Shown piece by piece: positions 1 to 11,638 of a stretch of 22,826 nt of DNA. The translations under genes and the position numbers were made by a program. Each line of letters starts with the position of its first letter. The first letter of the stretch is position 1. Source of the stretch: Alphaproteobacteria bacterium (lineage in GTDB: Bacteria; Pseudomonadota; Alphaproteobacteria; Geminicoccales; Geminicoccaceae); the NCBI GenBank assembly GCA_026984595.1, contig JALSRW010000059.1, forward strand, positions 1 to 22,826. The letters run 5' to 3'. The notes beneath the pieces were generated by a model, which did no database searches, was not told where the DNA came from, and was given only the letters and a program-made list of their open reading frames with translations.

Positions 1-747
1 ATAGGGACAGCCGCCGAGGCCGGCAATGCTCGCATCGAAGATCCGCACCCCGCACAGGAGACCGGCCAGACAGTTGGCGAGGGCCTGGCCATAGGTGTCG
101 TGCAGATGCAGCCCGAGGCGATCGATCGGCGCCACGGCACCGCAGGCCCGGACGATGCCGGAGATGCGTCCCGGCGTGCCGGTGCCGATGGTGTCGCCCA
201 GGGAGACCTCGAAACAGCCCATTTCGAAGAGGGCGCGGGTCACTTCGACCACCTTGGCGGGCGCCACTTCGCCCTCGTAAGGGCAACCGGCGATGCAGGA
301 AACATAGCCGCGCACCCGCATGCCCCGGGCCCGGGCCTCGCGGACCACCGGGCGGAAGCGCTCCAGGCTTTCCGCGATCGAGCAGTTGATGTTCTTTCGC
401 GAGAAGGTCTCGGAAGCCGCACCGAACACGGCAATCTCCTCGACGCCGGCGGCGATCGCCGCTTCGAGCCCCCGCAGGTTGGGCACCAGAGCCGAGAAGC
501 ATATGCCCTCGCGCTTGCCCAGCCGCCTCACGAGCTCGCCGGAGCCCGCCATTTGCGGCACGGATTTCGGCGAGACGAAGGCCCCCACCTCGATCCGCCG
601 AAGACCGGCCGCGATCAGGCGCTCGATCAGGGCGATGCGGGTTTCGAGATCGACCGTGCCGGGTTCGTTCTGCAGCCCGTCGCGGGGACCGACCTCGACG
701 ATCTCCACCGAGCCCGGAAGGCCGGCCAGGGGATCGGCGGGGATCAC
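1..747 (-). CDS. liuE: Hydroxymethylglutaryl-CoA lyase (3' end cut by window edge)
   Basis: This enzyme (also called mvaB/HMGCL) cleaves 3-hydroxy-3-methylglutaryl-CoA to acetoacetate and acetyl-CoA, the last step of leucine breakdown. It reads from a GTG at 747 to base 1 without a stop, giving 249 codons of a family that usually has about 300. Visible motifs are VGPRDGLQNE near residue 18 (catalytic Arg and metal-binding Asp), HLHDTYGQ (metal-binding His pair), and the signature GLGGCPY, whose Cys at about 247 is the catalytic one. The signature falls just before the edge, so the missing part is the C-terminal tail. The GTG overlaps the TGA of the biotin-carrying subunit gene as GTGA, and a GGAGG lies 7 nt upstream. 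That supports this start and suggests translational coupling. It is the last visible gene of the liu operon. Confidence 0.95.
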   Translation of the reverse strand, partial: MIPADPLAGLPGSVEIVEVGPRDGLQNEPGTVDLETRIALIERLIAAGLRRIEVGAFVSPKSVPQMAGSGELVRRLGKREGICFSALVPNLRGLEAAIAAGVEEIAVFGAASETFSRKNINCSIAESLERFRPVVREARARGMRVRGYVSCIAGCPYEGEVAPAKVVEVTRALFEMGCFEVSLGDTIGTGTPGRISGIVRACGAVAPIDRLGLHLHDTYGQALANCLAGLLCGVRIFDASIAGLGGCPY

Positions 748-2729
748 GGAGCATCCTCCACCGGTTCGAAATCGAGCAGCACCGTTCCCTCCTCGACCTG
801 CTCACCGGCCGCCACATGCACCGCCGTGACCCTGCCGCGCCGCGGCGCTTCCAGCTTCTGCTCCATCTTCATGGCCTCGATCACCAGCAGCACGGTCCCC
901 TTTTCCACGAGCTCGCCGGCCCTCGTGCCGACCGCCACCACCCGGCCGGGCAGCGGCGCCAAGAAGAGATCGTCGGTCTCGCTTTCCTCGCCCGGCCGGT
1001 CGCCGAGGCTGGCAAAGCCGAAACGGGCGCTCCGGCCTTCCACCACCAGCGCCACGCCCTGCGCGTCGATGGTGGCGAAGAACACCCGCCGCAGCCCTTC
1101 GCGCTCGACCCAGTAGCGGCGCTCGTCGAGGCGCCCGCAGCGGGCGAACAGCCCGGTGCCGGCGCCCGTCAACCGCCAGCCGCCGGCCTCGGCCTCGGCA
1201 GTGATCTCGACGGGACGGTCGCCGACCAGGAAGGCGACGGTCTGACGGGCCGGACCGTTGAGGCGGAACCCGTCGCGACGGGCGAAGGGCGAAGGGTTCC
1301 CGGCGGCCGCGAGGCGCTCGGCGATCACCGCGAGCGCGGCATGGGTCAGGAGCCGGGCATCCTCCTCCTCGCGCCCAGGCAGCAGACCCGGCAGCACCCC
1401 GTCCAGCCAGCCGGTATCGATCTCCGCCCGCTGCAGCGCGGGCTCGCGGCAGAGACGGCGCAGGAAATCGAGATTGGTCGCCGGACCGTCGACCGCGCAG
1501 GCATCGAGGGCGCGGGCCAGCCGCGCCAGGGCCAGCTCGCGTTCGCCACCCCAGGCGACGATCTTGGCGAGCATCGGGTCGTAGTGGGAGGTCACCGCAT
1601 CACCCTCGGCGATTCCGGTTTCCACCCGCACGCCTTCGAGTCCGAGGGGCAGGGCGAGGCGGCTGATGCGGCCGGTCGCGGGCATGAAATCCCGGGCCGG
1701 ATCCTCGGCATAGAGGCGGGCCTCGAACGCATGGCCGCGACCGGCGATCTCCTCCTGCGTGTGCGGCAGCGGCATGCCGGCGGCCACCATGAGCTGCCAT
1801 TCGACGAGATCGGTACCGGTGAACATCTCGGTCACCGGATGCTCGACCTGAAGACGGGTGTTCATCTCGATGAAATGGAAGCGATTCTCTCGATCGAGCA
1901 GGAACTCGACGGTGCCGGCGTTGCGGTAGTCGGCGGCGATCGCCAGCCGTACCGCCGCCTCGCACATCTCGGCCCGCACATCCCCCGGAAGCGCCGGCGC
2001 GGGCGCTTCCTCGAGGATCTTCTGATGGCGCCGCTGGACCGTGCAGTCGCGCTCGAAGAGATGGACACAGCGGCCGTGGCCATCGGCGAAGATCTGGATC
2101 TCGACATGGCGCGGCCGCTCGATCCAGCGCTCCAGGATCACCCGGTCGTCACCGAAAGCGGCCAGCGCCTCCCGCCGGCAGGCGGCGAGCGCTTCGGCGA
2201 ACCCGGCCTCGCTCTCCACCTTGCGCATGCCCTTGCCGCCGCCGCCCGCGGCCGCCTTGACCAGCAGGGGGAAACCGATCTCGCGGGCGCGCGCGGCGAG
2301 CAGCGCATCGTCCCGGGCCTCTCCATGATAGCCCGGCACCAGCGGCACGCCCGCCTGCTCGGCGATACGCTTGGCGCTGTCCTTGCTGCCCAGCCGCCGC
2401 ATCACCTCGGGCGGGGGACCGACGAACACCAGGCCGGCCTCCCGTACCGCCTCTGCGAAATCGGCGTTTTCGGCGAGAAAGCCGTAACCGGGATGGATCG
2501 CCACGGCACCGGTACGCCGTGCCGCATCGAGCAGGCGGTCGATGCGCAGATAGCTTTCGGTTGCCGGGGCGGGGCCGAGACGTACCGCCTCGTCGGCCAT
2601 GCGGACATGGGCGGCATCGGCGTCGGCATCGGAAAACACGGCGATTCTGCGGATCCCCAGCCGCTCGCAGGTCCGGAAGATGCGGCAGGCGATCTCTCCG
2701 CGGTTGGCGACCAGCAGGCTCTCGAACAT
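744..2729 (-). CDS. liuD: Methylcrotonyl-CoA carboxylase, biotin-containing alpha subunit
   Basis: This subunit carboxylates its own biotin using ATP and bicarbonate; the beta subunit then carries the carboxyl to 3-methylcrotonyl-CoA. The predicted protein has 661 residues, usual for the family. The biotin carboxylase part begins at MFESLLVANRGEIACR and includes the ATP-grasp glycine loop KAAAGGGGKGMR, HVEIQIFAD and EMNTRLQVEH. The C-terminal biotinyl domain has EAMKM, with the biotinylated Lys at about 621. The frame stays open upstream to 2795, but the family start is the ATG at 2729, with GGGAGGG 11 nt before it. It follows the hydratase gene by 7 nt and overlaps the lyase start by 4. Geranyl-CoA or another acyl-CoA carboxylase alpha subunit would look similar; the isovaleryl-CoA dehydrogenase and HMG-CoA lyase neighbours favour leucine degradation. 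Confidence 0.95.
   Translation of the reverse strand: MFESLLVANRGEIACRIFRTCERLGIRRIAVFSDADADAAHVRMADEAVRLGPAPATESYLRIDRLLDAARRTGAVAIHPGYGFLAENADFAEAVREAGLVFVGPPPEVMRRLGSKDSAKRIAEQAGVPLVPGYHGEARDDALLAARAREIGFPLLVKAAAGGGGKGMRKVESEAGFAEALAACRREALAAFGDDRVILERWIERPRHVEIQIFADGHGRCVHLFERDCTVQRRHQKILEEAPAPALPGDVRAEMCEAAVRLAIAADYRNAGTVEFLLDRENRFHFIEMNTRLQVEHPVTEMFTGTDLVEWQLMVAAGMPLPHTQEEIAGRGHAFEARLYAEDPARDFMPATGRISRLALPLGLEGVRVETGIAEGDAVTSHYDPMLAKIVAWGGERELALARLARALDACAVDGPATNLDFLRRLCREPALQRAEIDTGWLDGVLPGLLPGREEEDARLLTHAALAVIAERLAAAGNPSPFARRDGFRLNGPARQTVAFLVGDRPVEITAEAEAGGWRLTGAGTGLFARCGRLDERRYWVEREGLRRVFFATIDAQGVALVVEGRSARFGFASLGDRPGEESETDDLFLAPLPGRVVAVGTRAGELVEKGTVLLVIEAMKMEQKLEAPRRGRVTAVHVAAGEQVEEGTVLLDFEPVEDAP
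755..759 (-). promoter_or_regulatory. Shine-Dalgarno of the HMG-CoA lyase gene
   Basis: On the minus strand GGAGG stands 7 nt before the GTG at 747, inside the last codons of the upstream carboxylase gene. An ATG at 754 lies out of frame with the lyase. The site therefore fixes the non-ATG start and explains the GTGA stop/start overlap. Confidence 0.65.
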
Positions 2730-2736
2730 CCCGGCT

Positions 2737-3531
2737 TCAGCCCTCCCGGCCGCCGCGCCAGGCCGGCGGGCGCTTTTCCAGAAACGCGGCCACACCCTCG
2801 CGTCCCTCGGCGGAAGCCCGGCGCCGGGCGATCAGGCGGGCGGTGGCTTCGCCCAGGAGCGAGCCCTCGAGGGACTGGCTGAGGCGGATGAGCGACTTCG
2901 CGTCGGCCAGCGCCTCGGGCCCCCCCTTGAGGATCGCTTCGGCGATATCGAGGGCGCGGATTTCGAGCTCGGCCTCGGCCACCACCTCGTGCAGGAGGCC
3001 GATGCGACGGGCCTCGGCGGCATCGAAGCGCTCGCCGGTGAGGAAGTAGCGACGGCACGCCCGAATCCCCACGGCGCGCAGCACATAGGGCGAGATCACC
3101 GCCGGAACGAGCCCGAGACGCACTTCCGAGAGGGCGAACACCGCCCGTTCGGCGGCGATGGCGATATCGCAGGCGGCCACCAGCCCGACTCCGCCGCCCA
3201 TGGCCGCTCCGTTGACCATGGCGATGGTCGGCTTGGGCAGCTCGTCGAGGGTCCGGAGCATGCGCTCGAGGCGCCGCGCATCCTCGAGATTGGCCTCCTC
3301 GCTGTATTCGGCGGTACGGCGCATCCAGGAAAGATCGGCCCCGGCCGAGAAACTGCGTCCGGCCCCGGTCAGGAGCACGCAGCGCAGATCGCCATCCTCG
3401 GCGAAGGCCTCGAAGAGCTCCGTGAGGGCGGCGATCAGATGCTCGTCGAAGGCGTTGTGCACCTCGGGCCGATTGAGGGTGACACGGGCGATCGGGCCCT
3501 GTCGGTGGACCAGGATCTGGGATTCGGGCAT
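2737..3531 (-). CDS. liuC: Methylglutaconyl-CoA hydratase (enoyl-CoA hydratase family)
   Basis: This crotonase-fold enzyme hydrates 3-methylglutaconyl-CoA to HMG-CoA, the step between the carboxylase and the lyase. The protein has 264 residues. Visible are the CoA/oxyanion segment GRSFSAGADLSWMRR (about 59-72), the second oxyanion loop MGGGVGLVAACD (about 111-122), and the acidic catalytic segment LSEVRLGLVPAVISPYV with Glu136. The position that is Glu in many crotonases (GGGxE) is Gly here. I recall the same in LiuC-type proteins, so I do not read it as inactivation. The ATG at 3531 lies 4 nt after the beta-subunit stop. An in-frame start at 3579 would overlap the preceding gene by more than 40 nt and add a tail not typical of the family. 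Operon position is the main reason for the specific substrate. Confidence 0.9.
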   Translation of the reverse strand: MPESQILVHRQGPIARVTLNRPEVHNAFDEHLIAALTELFEAFAEDGDLRCVLLTGAGRSFSAGADLSWMRRTAEYSEEANLEDARRLERMLRTLDELPKPTIAMVNGAAMGGGVGLVAACDIAIAAERAVFALSEVRLGLVPAVISPYVLRAVGIRACRRYFLTGERFDAAEARRIGLLHEVVAEAELEIRALDIAEAILKGGPEALADAKSLIRLSQSLEGSLLGEATARLIARRRASAEGREGVAAFLEKRPPAWRGGREG

Positions 3532-3535
3532 CGCA

Positions 3536-5143
<1,608 letters not shown>

Positions 5144-5146
5144 GGC

Positions 5147-5749
5147 CTACCAGCCGCCGGTCGCCAGCCAGCGTTCCATCTGCTCGAGCCGGTCCGCACC
5201 CCAGAAGGGCTCGCCATCGACGATCACGAAGGGCGAGCCGAACACCCCGAGCTCGAGAGAGGCCTCGGTTTCCTCGCGGAGCCGCGCCTTGACCGCCGGA
5301 TCCTGTACCGCGGCGATGAGCTCCTCCGAATCGATGCCCAGCGTCGCCGCCACCTCCGCCACCTGTTCGGGGGCCGAGAGATCGCGCCCTTCGCCCCAAT
5401 GCGCCCGATAGAGGGCACGGGCGAGGCGCTTGGCGAGACAGGGATTGCGGTCCTGCAGCCACCAGAAGGCACGGCTCGCCGCCAGCGAGTTCATGGGCAT
5501 CACCGGCGGCAGACGCAGCGGCACGTCCAGGAGCCGGGCGCAGCGCTGGATGTCGTGGAGGAAATAGTCCTTCTTGATGGGAACGTGGGCCAGGGGTTGG
5601 CTGCCGGTGCGCTTGAGGGCCGCGCCCAGCATGATCGGCTTCCACATCGCCTCCCGGCCGTAACGCGAGGCGATGTCGTCGATCTGGATGCTGGCGAGAT
5701 ATCCGTAGGGGCTGGCGAATTCGAAATAGAACAGGATGGGCTGGGGCAT
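5147..5749 (-). CDS. GST-kappa / 2-hydroxychromene-2-carboxylate isomerase-like (DsbA-fold) protein
   Basis: This is a 200-residue cytoplasmic thioredoxin-fold protein of the DsbA/HCCA-isomerase/GST-kappa group. The N-terminal FYFEFASPYGYLAS carries Ser13 in the place of the glutathione-activating Ser of that family, and there is no CXXC, so it is not a dithiol oxidoreductase. The insert helices and the C-terminal LGVFGSPFVIVDGEPFWGADRLEQM, with the cis-Pro region SPF, complete the fold. It starts 10 nt after the isovaleryl-CoA dehydrogenase stop and ends 3 nt before the carboxylase beta start, so it must be made with the leucine enzymes. The true substrate is unknown. A naphthalene-pathway role is unlikely because no aromatic-degradation gene is near. 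A glutathione-dependent role on an acyl-CoA-derived or reactive by-product is only inference. Confidence 0.85.
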   Translation of the reverse strand: MPQPILFYFEFASPYGYLASIQIDDIASRYGREAMWKPIMLGAALKRTGSQPLAHVPIKKDYFLHDIQRCARLLDVPLRLPPVMPMNSLAASRAFWWLQDRNPCLAKRLARALYRAHWGEGRDLSAPEQVAEVAATLGIDSEELIAAVQDPAVKARLREETEASLELGVFGSPFVIVDGEPFWGADRLEQMERWLATGGW

Positions 5750-5759
5750 CGGCGAGGTC

Positions 5760-6932
5760 TCAGCTCGTGATCCGGAACAGTTCGCGGCCGATCAGCATGC
5801 GTCGGATCTCGCTGGTGCCGGCGCCGATCTCGTAGAGCTTGGCATCGCGCAGCAGCCGTCCGGCCGGATAGTCGTTGATGTAGCCGTTGCCGCCGAGGGC
5901 CTGGATCGCCTCCAGCGCCAGCGCGGTCGCCCGCTCGGCGGCGAACAGCAGGCAGGCGGCGGCATCCTGACGCGTGATGCGGCCGCGGTCCGCGGCCTTG
6001 GCGCAGGTGTAAGCGTAGGCGCGGGCGGCGTTCATCGCCGTGTACATGTCGGCGATCTTTCCCTGCATGAGCTGGAAGCTGCCGATCGGCCGGCCGAATT
6101 GATGCCGTTCATGGACATAGGGAAGAACCAGATCGAGGCAGGCGCGCATGATGCCGAGCGGCCCGCCGGTCAGCACCAGCCGCTCGTAGTCGAGACCGCC
6201 CATCAGCACCCGCACCCCGCCGTTCACTTCGCCCAGCACGTTCTCCGCCGGCACTTCGCAGTCCTCGAACAGCAGCTCGCAGGTGTCGGACCCACGCATC
6301 CCGAGCTTGTCCAGCTTCTGGGCGGTGGAAAAGCCGGGAAAGCCCTTCTCCACCAGAAAGGCGGTGATGCCGCGGGAGCCGCCCTCGGGGTCGGTCTTGG
6401 CGTAGACCACCAGCACATCCGCCTCGGGGCCGTTGGTGATCCACATCTTGTTGCCGTTGAGGACGAACCGGTCGCCGCGGCGTTCGGCCCGGGTACGCAT
6501 GGAAACCACATCGGATCCGGCACCGGGCTCGGACATCGCCAGCGCACCGACATGCTCGCCGGAAATGAGCTTCGGCAGATACCGGCGCTTCTGGGCATCG
6601 CTCCCGTGGAGGCGGATCTGGTTGACGCAGAGATTGGAATGGGCGCCGTAGGACAGGCCGACCGAGGCCGATGCCCGGCTCACTTCCTCCATCGCCAGCA
6701 CATGCTCGAGATATCCGAGGCCGGCCCCACCGTATTCTTCCTCGACGGTGATCCCGAGAAGGCCGAGCGCACCGAGTTTCGGCCACAGATCGCGCGGAAA
6801 GCGGTTGCTGCGGTCGATCTCCTCGGCGCGCGGGGCGATCTCCTCCGTCGCGAAATCGGCGACCGCCTCGCGGATGGCCTCGGCGGTCTCGCCGAGATCG
6901 AAATCGAGGGCCGGGGTATTGGCCAGGACCAT
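5760..6932 (-). CDS. liuA: Isovaleryl-CoA dehydrogenase
   Basis: This FAD acyl-CoA dehydrogenase oxidises isovaleryl-CoA to 3-methylcrotonyl-CoA and passes electrons to ETF. It is the entry reaction of the operon. The protein has 390 residues, normal for the family. Visible are the FAD segment LAMSEPGAGSDVVSM (about 131-145), KMWITNG (162-168), the segment GLDYERLVLTGGPLG with Glu250 where isovaleryl-CoA dehydrogenases carry their catalytic base, and the C-terminal QALGGNGYINDYPAGRLLRDAKLYEIGAGTSEIRR. The frame stays open to 7184, but that would run into mgtE. The ATG at 6932 has a strong GGGAGGAG 8 nt upstream. The gene begins 41 nt after the mgtE stop, so it may be read from an upstream promoter or from one inside mgtE. 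No LiuR-type regulator is in the window. Confidence 0.95.
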   Translation of the reverse strand: MVLANTPALDFDLGETAEAIREAVADFATEEIAPRAEEIDRSNRFPRDLWPKLGALGLLGITVEEEYGGAGLGYLEHVLAMEEVSRASASVGLSYGAHSNLCVNQIRLHGSDAQKRRYLPKLISGEHVGALAMSEPGAGSDVVSMRTRAERRGDRFVLNGNKMWITNGPEADVLVVYAKTDPEGGSRGITAFLVEKGFPGFSTAQKLDKLGMRGSDTCELLFEDCEVPAENVLGEVNGGVRVLMGGLDYERLVLTGGPLGIMRACLDLVLPYVHERHQFGRPIGSFQLMQGKIADMYTAMNAARAYAYTCAKAADRGRITRQDAAACLLFAAERATALALEAIQALGGNGYINDYPAGRLLRDAKLYEIGAGTSEIRRMLIGRELFRITS

Positions 6933-6940
6933 GTGCCTTG

Positions 6941-6948
6941 CTCCTCCC
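6941..6948 (-). promoter_or_regulatory. Strong Shine-Dalgarno of isovaleryl-CoA dehydrogenase
   Basis: GGGAGGAG on the minus strand, 8 nt before the ATG at 6932. It decides the start against the longer open frame and suggests high translation of the first liu gene. Confidence 0.75.
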
Positions 6949-6951
6949 GTG

Positions 6952-6963
6952 TGGCGCGCGCCA
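6952..6963. repeat. 12-bp perfect palindrome between mgtE and liuA
   Basis: TGGCGCGCGCCA reads the same on both strands. It sits in the 41-nt gap between the mgtE stop and the liuA Shine-Dalgarno. It could be an operator half or a short RNA hairpin, but a GC-only palindrome of this size can also arise by chance in GC-rich DNA. No T-run follows, so it is not a standard terminator. Confidence 0.35.
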
Positions 6964-6973
6964 GCTTCGGTTT

Positions 6974-8354
6974 TCAGGTGAGGAAGTAGCCGGCCAGGCC
7001 GAGAAAGGCAAAGAATCCGACGACGTCGGTGACGGTGGTGACGAACACCCCGGAGGCCACCGCCGGATCGAGGCCGAGCCGATGGAAGAGGAGGGGGACG
7101 ACCACCCCGGCGAAAGCCGCGGTGGTGAGATTGATCAGCATGGCGATGCCGAAAACGAGCGCCAGAGTGGGATCGCCGAACCACAGCAGGGCTACCGCCG
7201 CCCCTACCAGCAGGAACACCAGACCATTGATGGTTCCCACCAGCAGCTCCTTGATGATCACCCGGGCGGCGTTGGCCGGGGTGAGCTCGCGCACCGCCAG
7301 GGATCGCACGGCCACGGTCAGGGTCTGGGTGCCGGCATTGCCGCCCATGGAGGCAACGATCGGCATCAGCACGGCGAGTGCGACGAGACGGGCGATGGCC
7401 TCCTCGAACATGGCGATCACCAGCGAGGCGAGGATCGCCGTCGCCAGATTGACGGCCAGCCAGGGTGCACGCCGTTTCACCGTCTCCAGCGGCCGCGCGA
7501 AGACGTCGGTCTCGGTGACGCCACCCAACTTGAGGATGTCGTCCTCGGCCTCCTCCTGGATGACGTCGACCACATCGTCGACGGTGATGACGCCGATCAG
7601 ACGGCCCTCGGCATCGACCACCGGCGCCGAGACCAGACCGTACTGGCGGAACAGGAAGGCCACTTCCTCCTGGTCCATGGTCGCGGGGATGAGGCGCAGC
7701 TCCTTGAGCTTGAGCTCGCGGATCGGCACCGTGCGGCGGCTCCGGAGCACCCGGCTCACCGGTACCCCGCCCACCGGCCGCATACGCGGATCGACGATGA
7801 AGATGTCGTAGAACTCGTCGGGAAGTCCGGGGGTGGCCCGCATGTAGTCGATGGTCTGGCCGACCAGCCAGTATTCGGGAACCGCCACGAACTCCCGCTG
7901 CATGAGACGGCCGGCGGAATCCTCGGGATAGGAGAGCTGTTCCTCGACGGCGATGCGCTCGGGCATCGGCAGCCGTTCGAGGATCTCGCGCTGCTCCTCC
8001 TCGTCGAGCTCCTCGATGATGTCGACCGCGTCATCGGTCTGGAGCTCGGCGACGATCTCGCCGGCGCGCTCCGGCCCCAGCACCTCGAGGAGTTCGTCGC
8101 GCACCGTCTCGTCGAGATAGCTGAAAGTGTCCGGATCCATGTCCGGGCCGAGGGCGGTCACCAGCCGCAGCCGTTCCTCGGGTTCCAGGAGCTGGATGAG
8201 ATCGGCGAGATCGGCGGCGTGCAGCGGCCGCGCCAGGGCCGCCGCGAGATCGAGATTGCCGCTCTCGAGGGCCTGGCGGACCTCGCTCACCAGCGCATCG
8301 GTGACGACGAGCTGGGCCTGTTCGCGGTCCTCGAAGGCGGCCTCGGTCACCGTT

Positions 8355-8368
<14 letters not shown>
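6974..8368 (-). CDS. mgtE: Magnesium transporter MgtE
   Basis: This is an inner-membrane Mg2+ channel gated by cytoplasmic Mg2+. The protein has 464 residues, usual length. The acidic N-terminal helical domain spans about 20-145. Two CBS domains follow at about 150-275, opening with YPEDSAGRLM and including LVSAPVVDAEGRLIGVITVDDVVDVI. Then comes an amphipathic linker and a membrane part from about 300 with the pore segment PIVASMGGNAGTQTL (336-350) and FVTTVTDVVGF near the C-terminus, which holds the conserved pore Asp. The GTG start at 8368 overlaps the end of maeB by 14 nt. A GTG six codons later (8350), just after the maeB stop, is a second possibility, and neither has a clear Shine-Dalgarno. 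Coupling to maeB translation is likely. Confidence 0.93.
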
Positions 8369-10640
<2,272 letters not shown>

Positions 10641-10764
10641 GGTGCTCTCCCTGCTCGCAGCGCTCCGGGCCAGTCAACCCCCCGTTGCAGCCGGCGGCAA
10701 GTGCGTTCGTGCTGCGTCGTGAAACCGGTCGGTCGTGGAAGGCGGGGACGGCGATGTGGGGATT

Positions 10765-10851
10765 TGGTGCGGTCGAGAAGACTCGAACTTCCACGGGGTT
10801 GCCCCCACCAGCCCCTCAAGCTGGCGCGTCTACCAATTCCGCCACGACCGC
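10765..10851 (-). tRNA. tRNA-Leu (anticodon GAG)
   Basis: An 87-nt tRNA with encoded CCA. The acceptor arms GCGGTCG and CGACCGC pair, the discriminator is A, the D arm contains GGTAGACGC, the anticodon stem is CCAGC/GCTGG around TTGAGGG, the long variable arm GGTGGGGGCAACCCCGTGG is typical of leucine tRNAs, and the T arm has GTTCGAGTC. Anticodon GAG reads CUC and CUU. It is transcribed towards maeB, whose start is 124 nt downstream. Confidence 0.97.
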
Positions 10852-10874
10852 ACTAGTCATCACGGACGGCCATG

Positions 10875-10903
10875 CAGGTAGCAAAAGGCAGGAGCGGTTT
10901 CAA
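10875..10903 (-). promoter_or_regulatory. Candidate sigma-70 promoter of tRNA-Leu
   Basis: On the minus strand TTGAAA (10898-10903) is followed after 17 nt by TACCTG (10875-10880). The -35 is near consensus and the -10 is weak. Initiation near 10868 would give a leader of about 17 nt before the mature tRNA. It lies over the 5' end of the divergent lipB gene. Found by eye only. Confidence 0.4.
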
Positions 10904-10904
10904 G

Positions 10905-11585
10905 ATGCGGTTCCAGGACGAAGCCGGCCCCGTGCGGTGGCGACGCAGCAGCTCGCCCGTGGATTATCCGCAGGCGTTGGCCTTCATGGAGCAGCGGGTC
11001 GCCGAGATCCGCAGCGGTGAGGCGGAGGAGATGGTCTGGCTGCTGGAACACCCGCCGGTCTACACCGCCGGTACCAGTGCCCGGCCCGAGGATCTCCTGG
11101 AAGCGCGCTTTCCGGTCTATGCGGTCGGGCGTGGCGGCAAATTCACCTATCACGGTCCCGGCCAGCGCGTCGGCTATGTGATGCTCGATCTCGGGCGGCG
11201 CGGGCGCGATCTGCGGCGCTTCGTACGGATGCTCGAGAGCTGGCTGATCGGCACCCTCGCCGAGTTCGGCATCCGTGGCGAACGGCGCGAGGGCCGGGTC
11301 GGCATCTGGGTGACCCTGCCCGGCGGCGGCGAGGGCAAGATCGCGGCGTTGGGAGTGCGGGTACGGCGCTGGGTGACCTATCACGGGGTGAGCCTCAACA
11401 TCGATCCCGACCTCTCCCATTTCCGCGGCATCGTGCCCTGCGGTCTCGGTCAGTTTCCGGTCACCTCGATGGCCGCGCTCGGGGTGGAGGCCAGCGTCGA
11501 TACCGTCGATGCTGCTCTCAGACGCCAGTTCGCGGCGGTGTTCGAGGCCGAGATCCGCGACGAGCCGGCGGTGGGCGAGGGGTGA
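10905..11585 (+). CDS. lipB: Octanoyl-[acyl-carrier-protein]:protein octanoyltransferase LipB
   Basis: LipB moves octanoyl from acyl carrier protein to the lipoyl domains of 2-oxoacid dehydrogenases and GcvH, for lipoate synthesis. The protein has 226 residues from this start. Visible are LLEHPPVYTAG, YAVGRGGKFTYHGPGQRVGYVMLDL (the RGG/HGPGQ signature), EGKIAALGVRVRRWVTYHG with catalytic Lys145, and IVPCGLGQFPVTS with catalytic Cys179. An in-frame ATG at 10872 would add 11 residues. The start at 10905 is preferred because GGAG stands 10 nt upstream and the 10872 codon lies next to the likely -10 of the divergent tRNA-Leu promoter. The stop TGA is at 11583-11585; the next gene follows closely on the same strand. 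Confidence 0.94.
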   Translation: MRFQDEAGPVRWRRSSSPVDYPQALAFMEQRVAEIRSGEAEEMVWLLEHPPVYTAGTSARPEDLLEARFPVYAVGRGGKFTYHGPGQRVGYVMLDLGRRGRDLRRFVRMLESWLIGTLAEFGIRGERREGRVGIWVTLPGGGEGKIAALGVRVRRWVTYHGVSLNIDPDLSHFRGIVPCGLGQFPVTSMAALGVEASVDTVDAALRRQFAAVFEAEIRDEPAVGEG

Positions 11586-11638
11586 GTTCGCACCCGCTCT
11601 CCCTTGTGCCGCCGCCGCGCCGCGCTAATCTGCAATGC

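Noticed and set aside
5147..5749. Thiol-disulfide oxidoreductase of DsbA type
   Set aside because: There is no CXXC at the active-site position and no signal peptide; the FASPYGYLA segment is that of the HCCA-isomerase/GST-kappa branch.
10641..10764. Intrinsic terminator or consensus promoter between tRNA-Leu and maeB
   Set aside because: No stable stem followed by a T-run was found. TTGACT at 10674-10679 has no acceptable -10 at the right distance.
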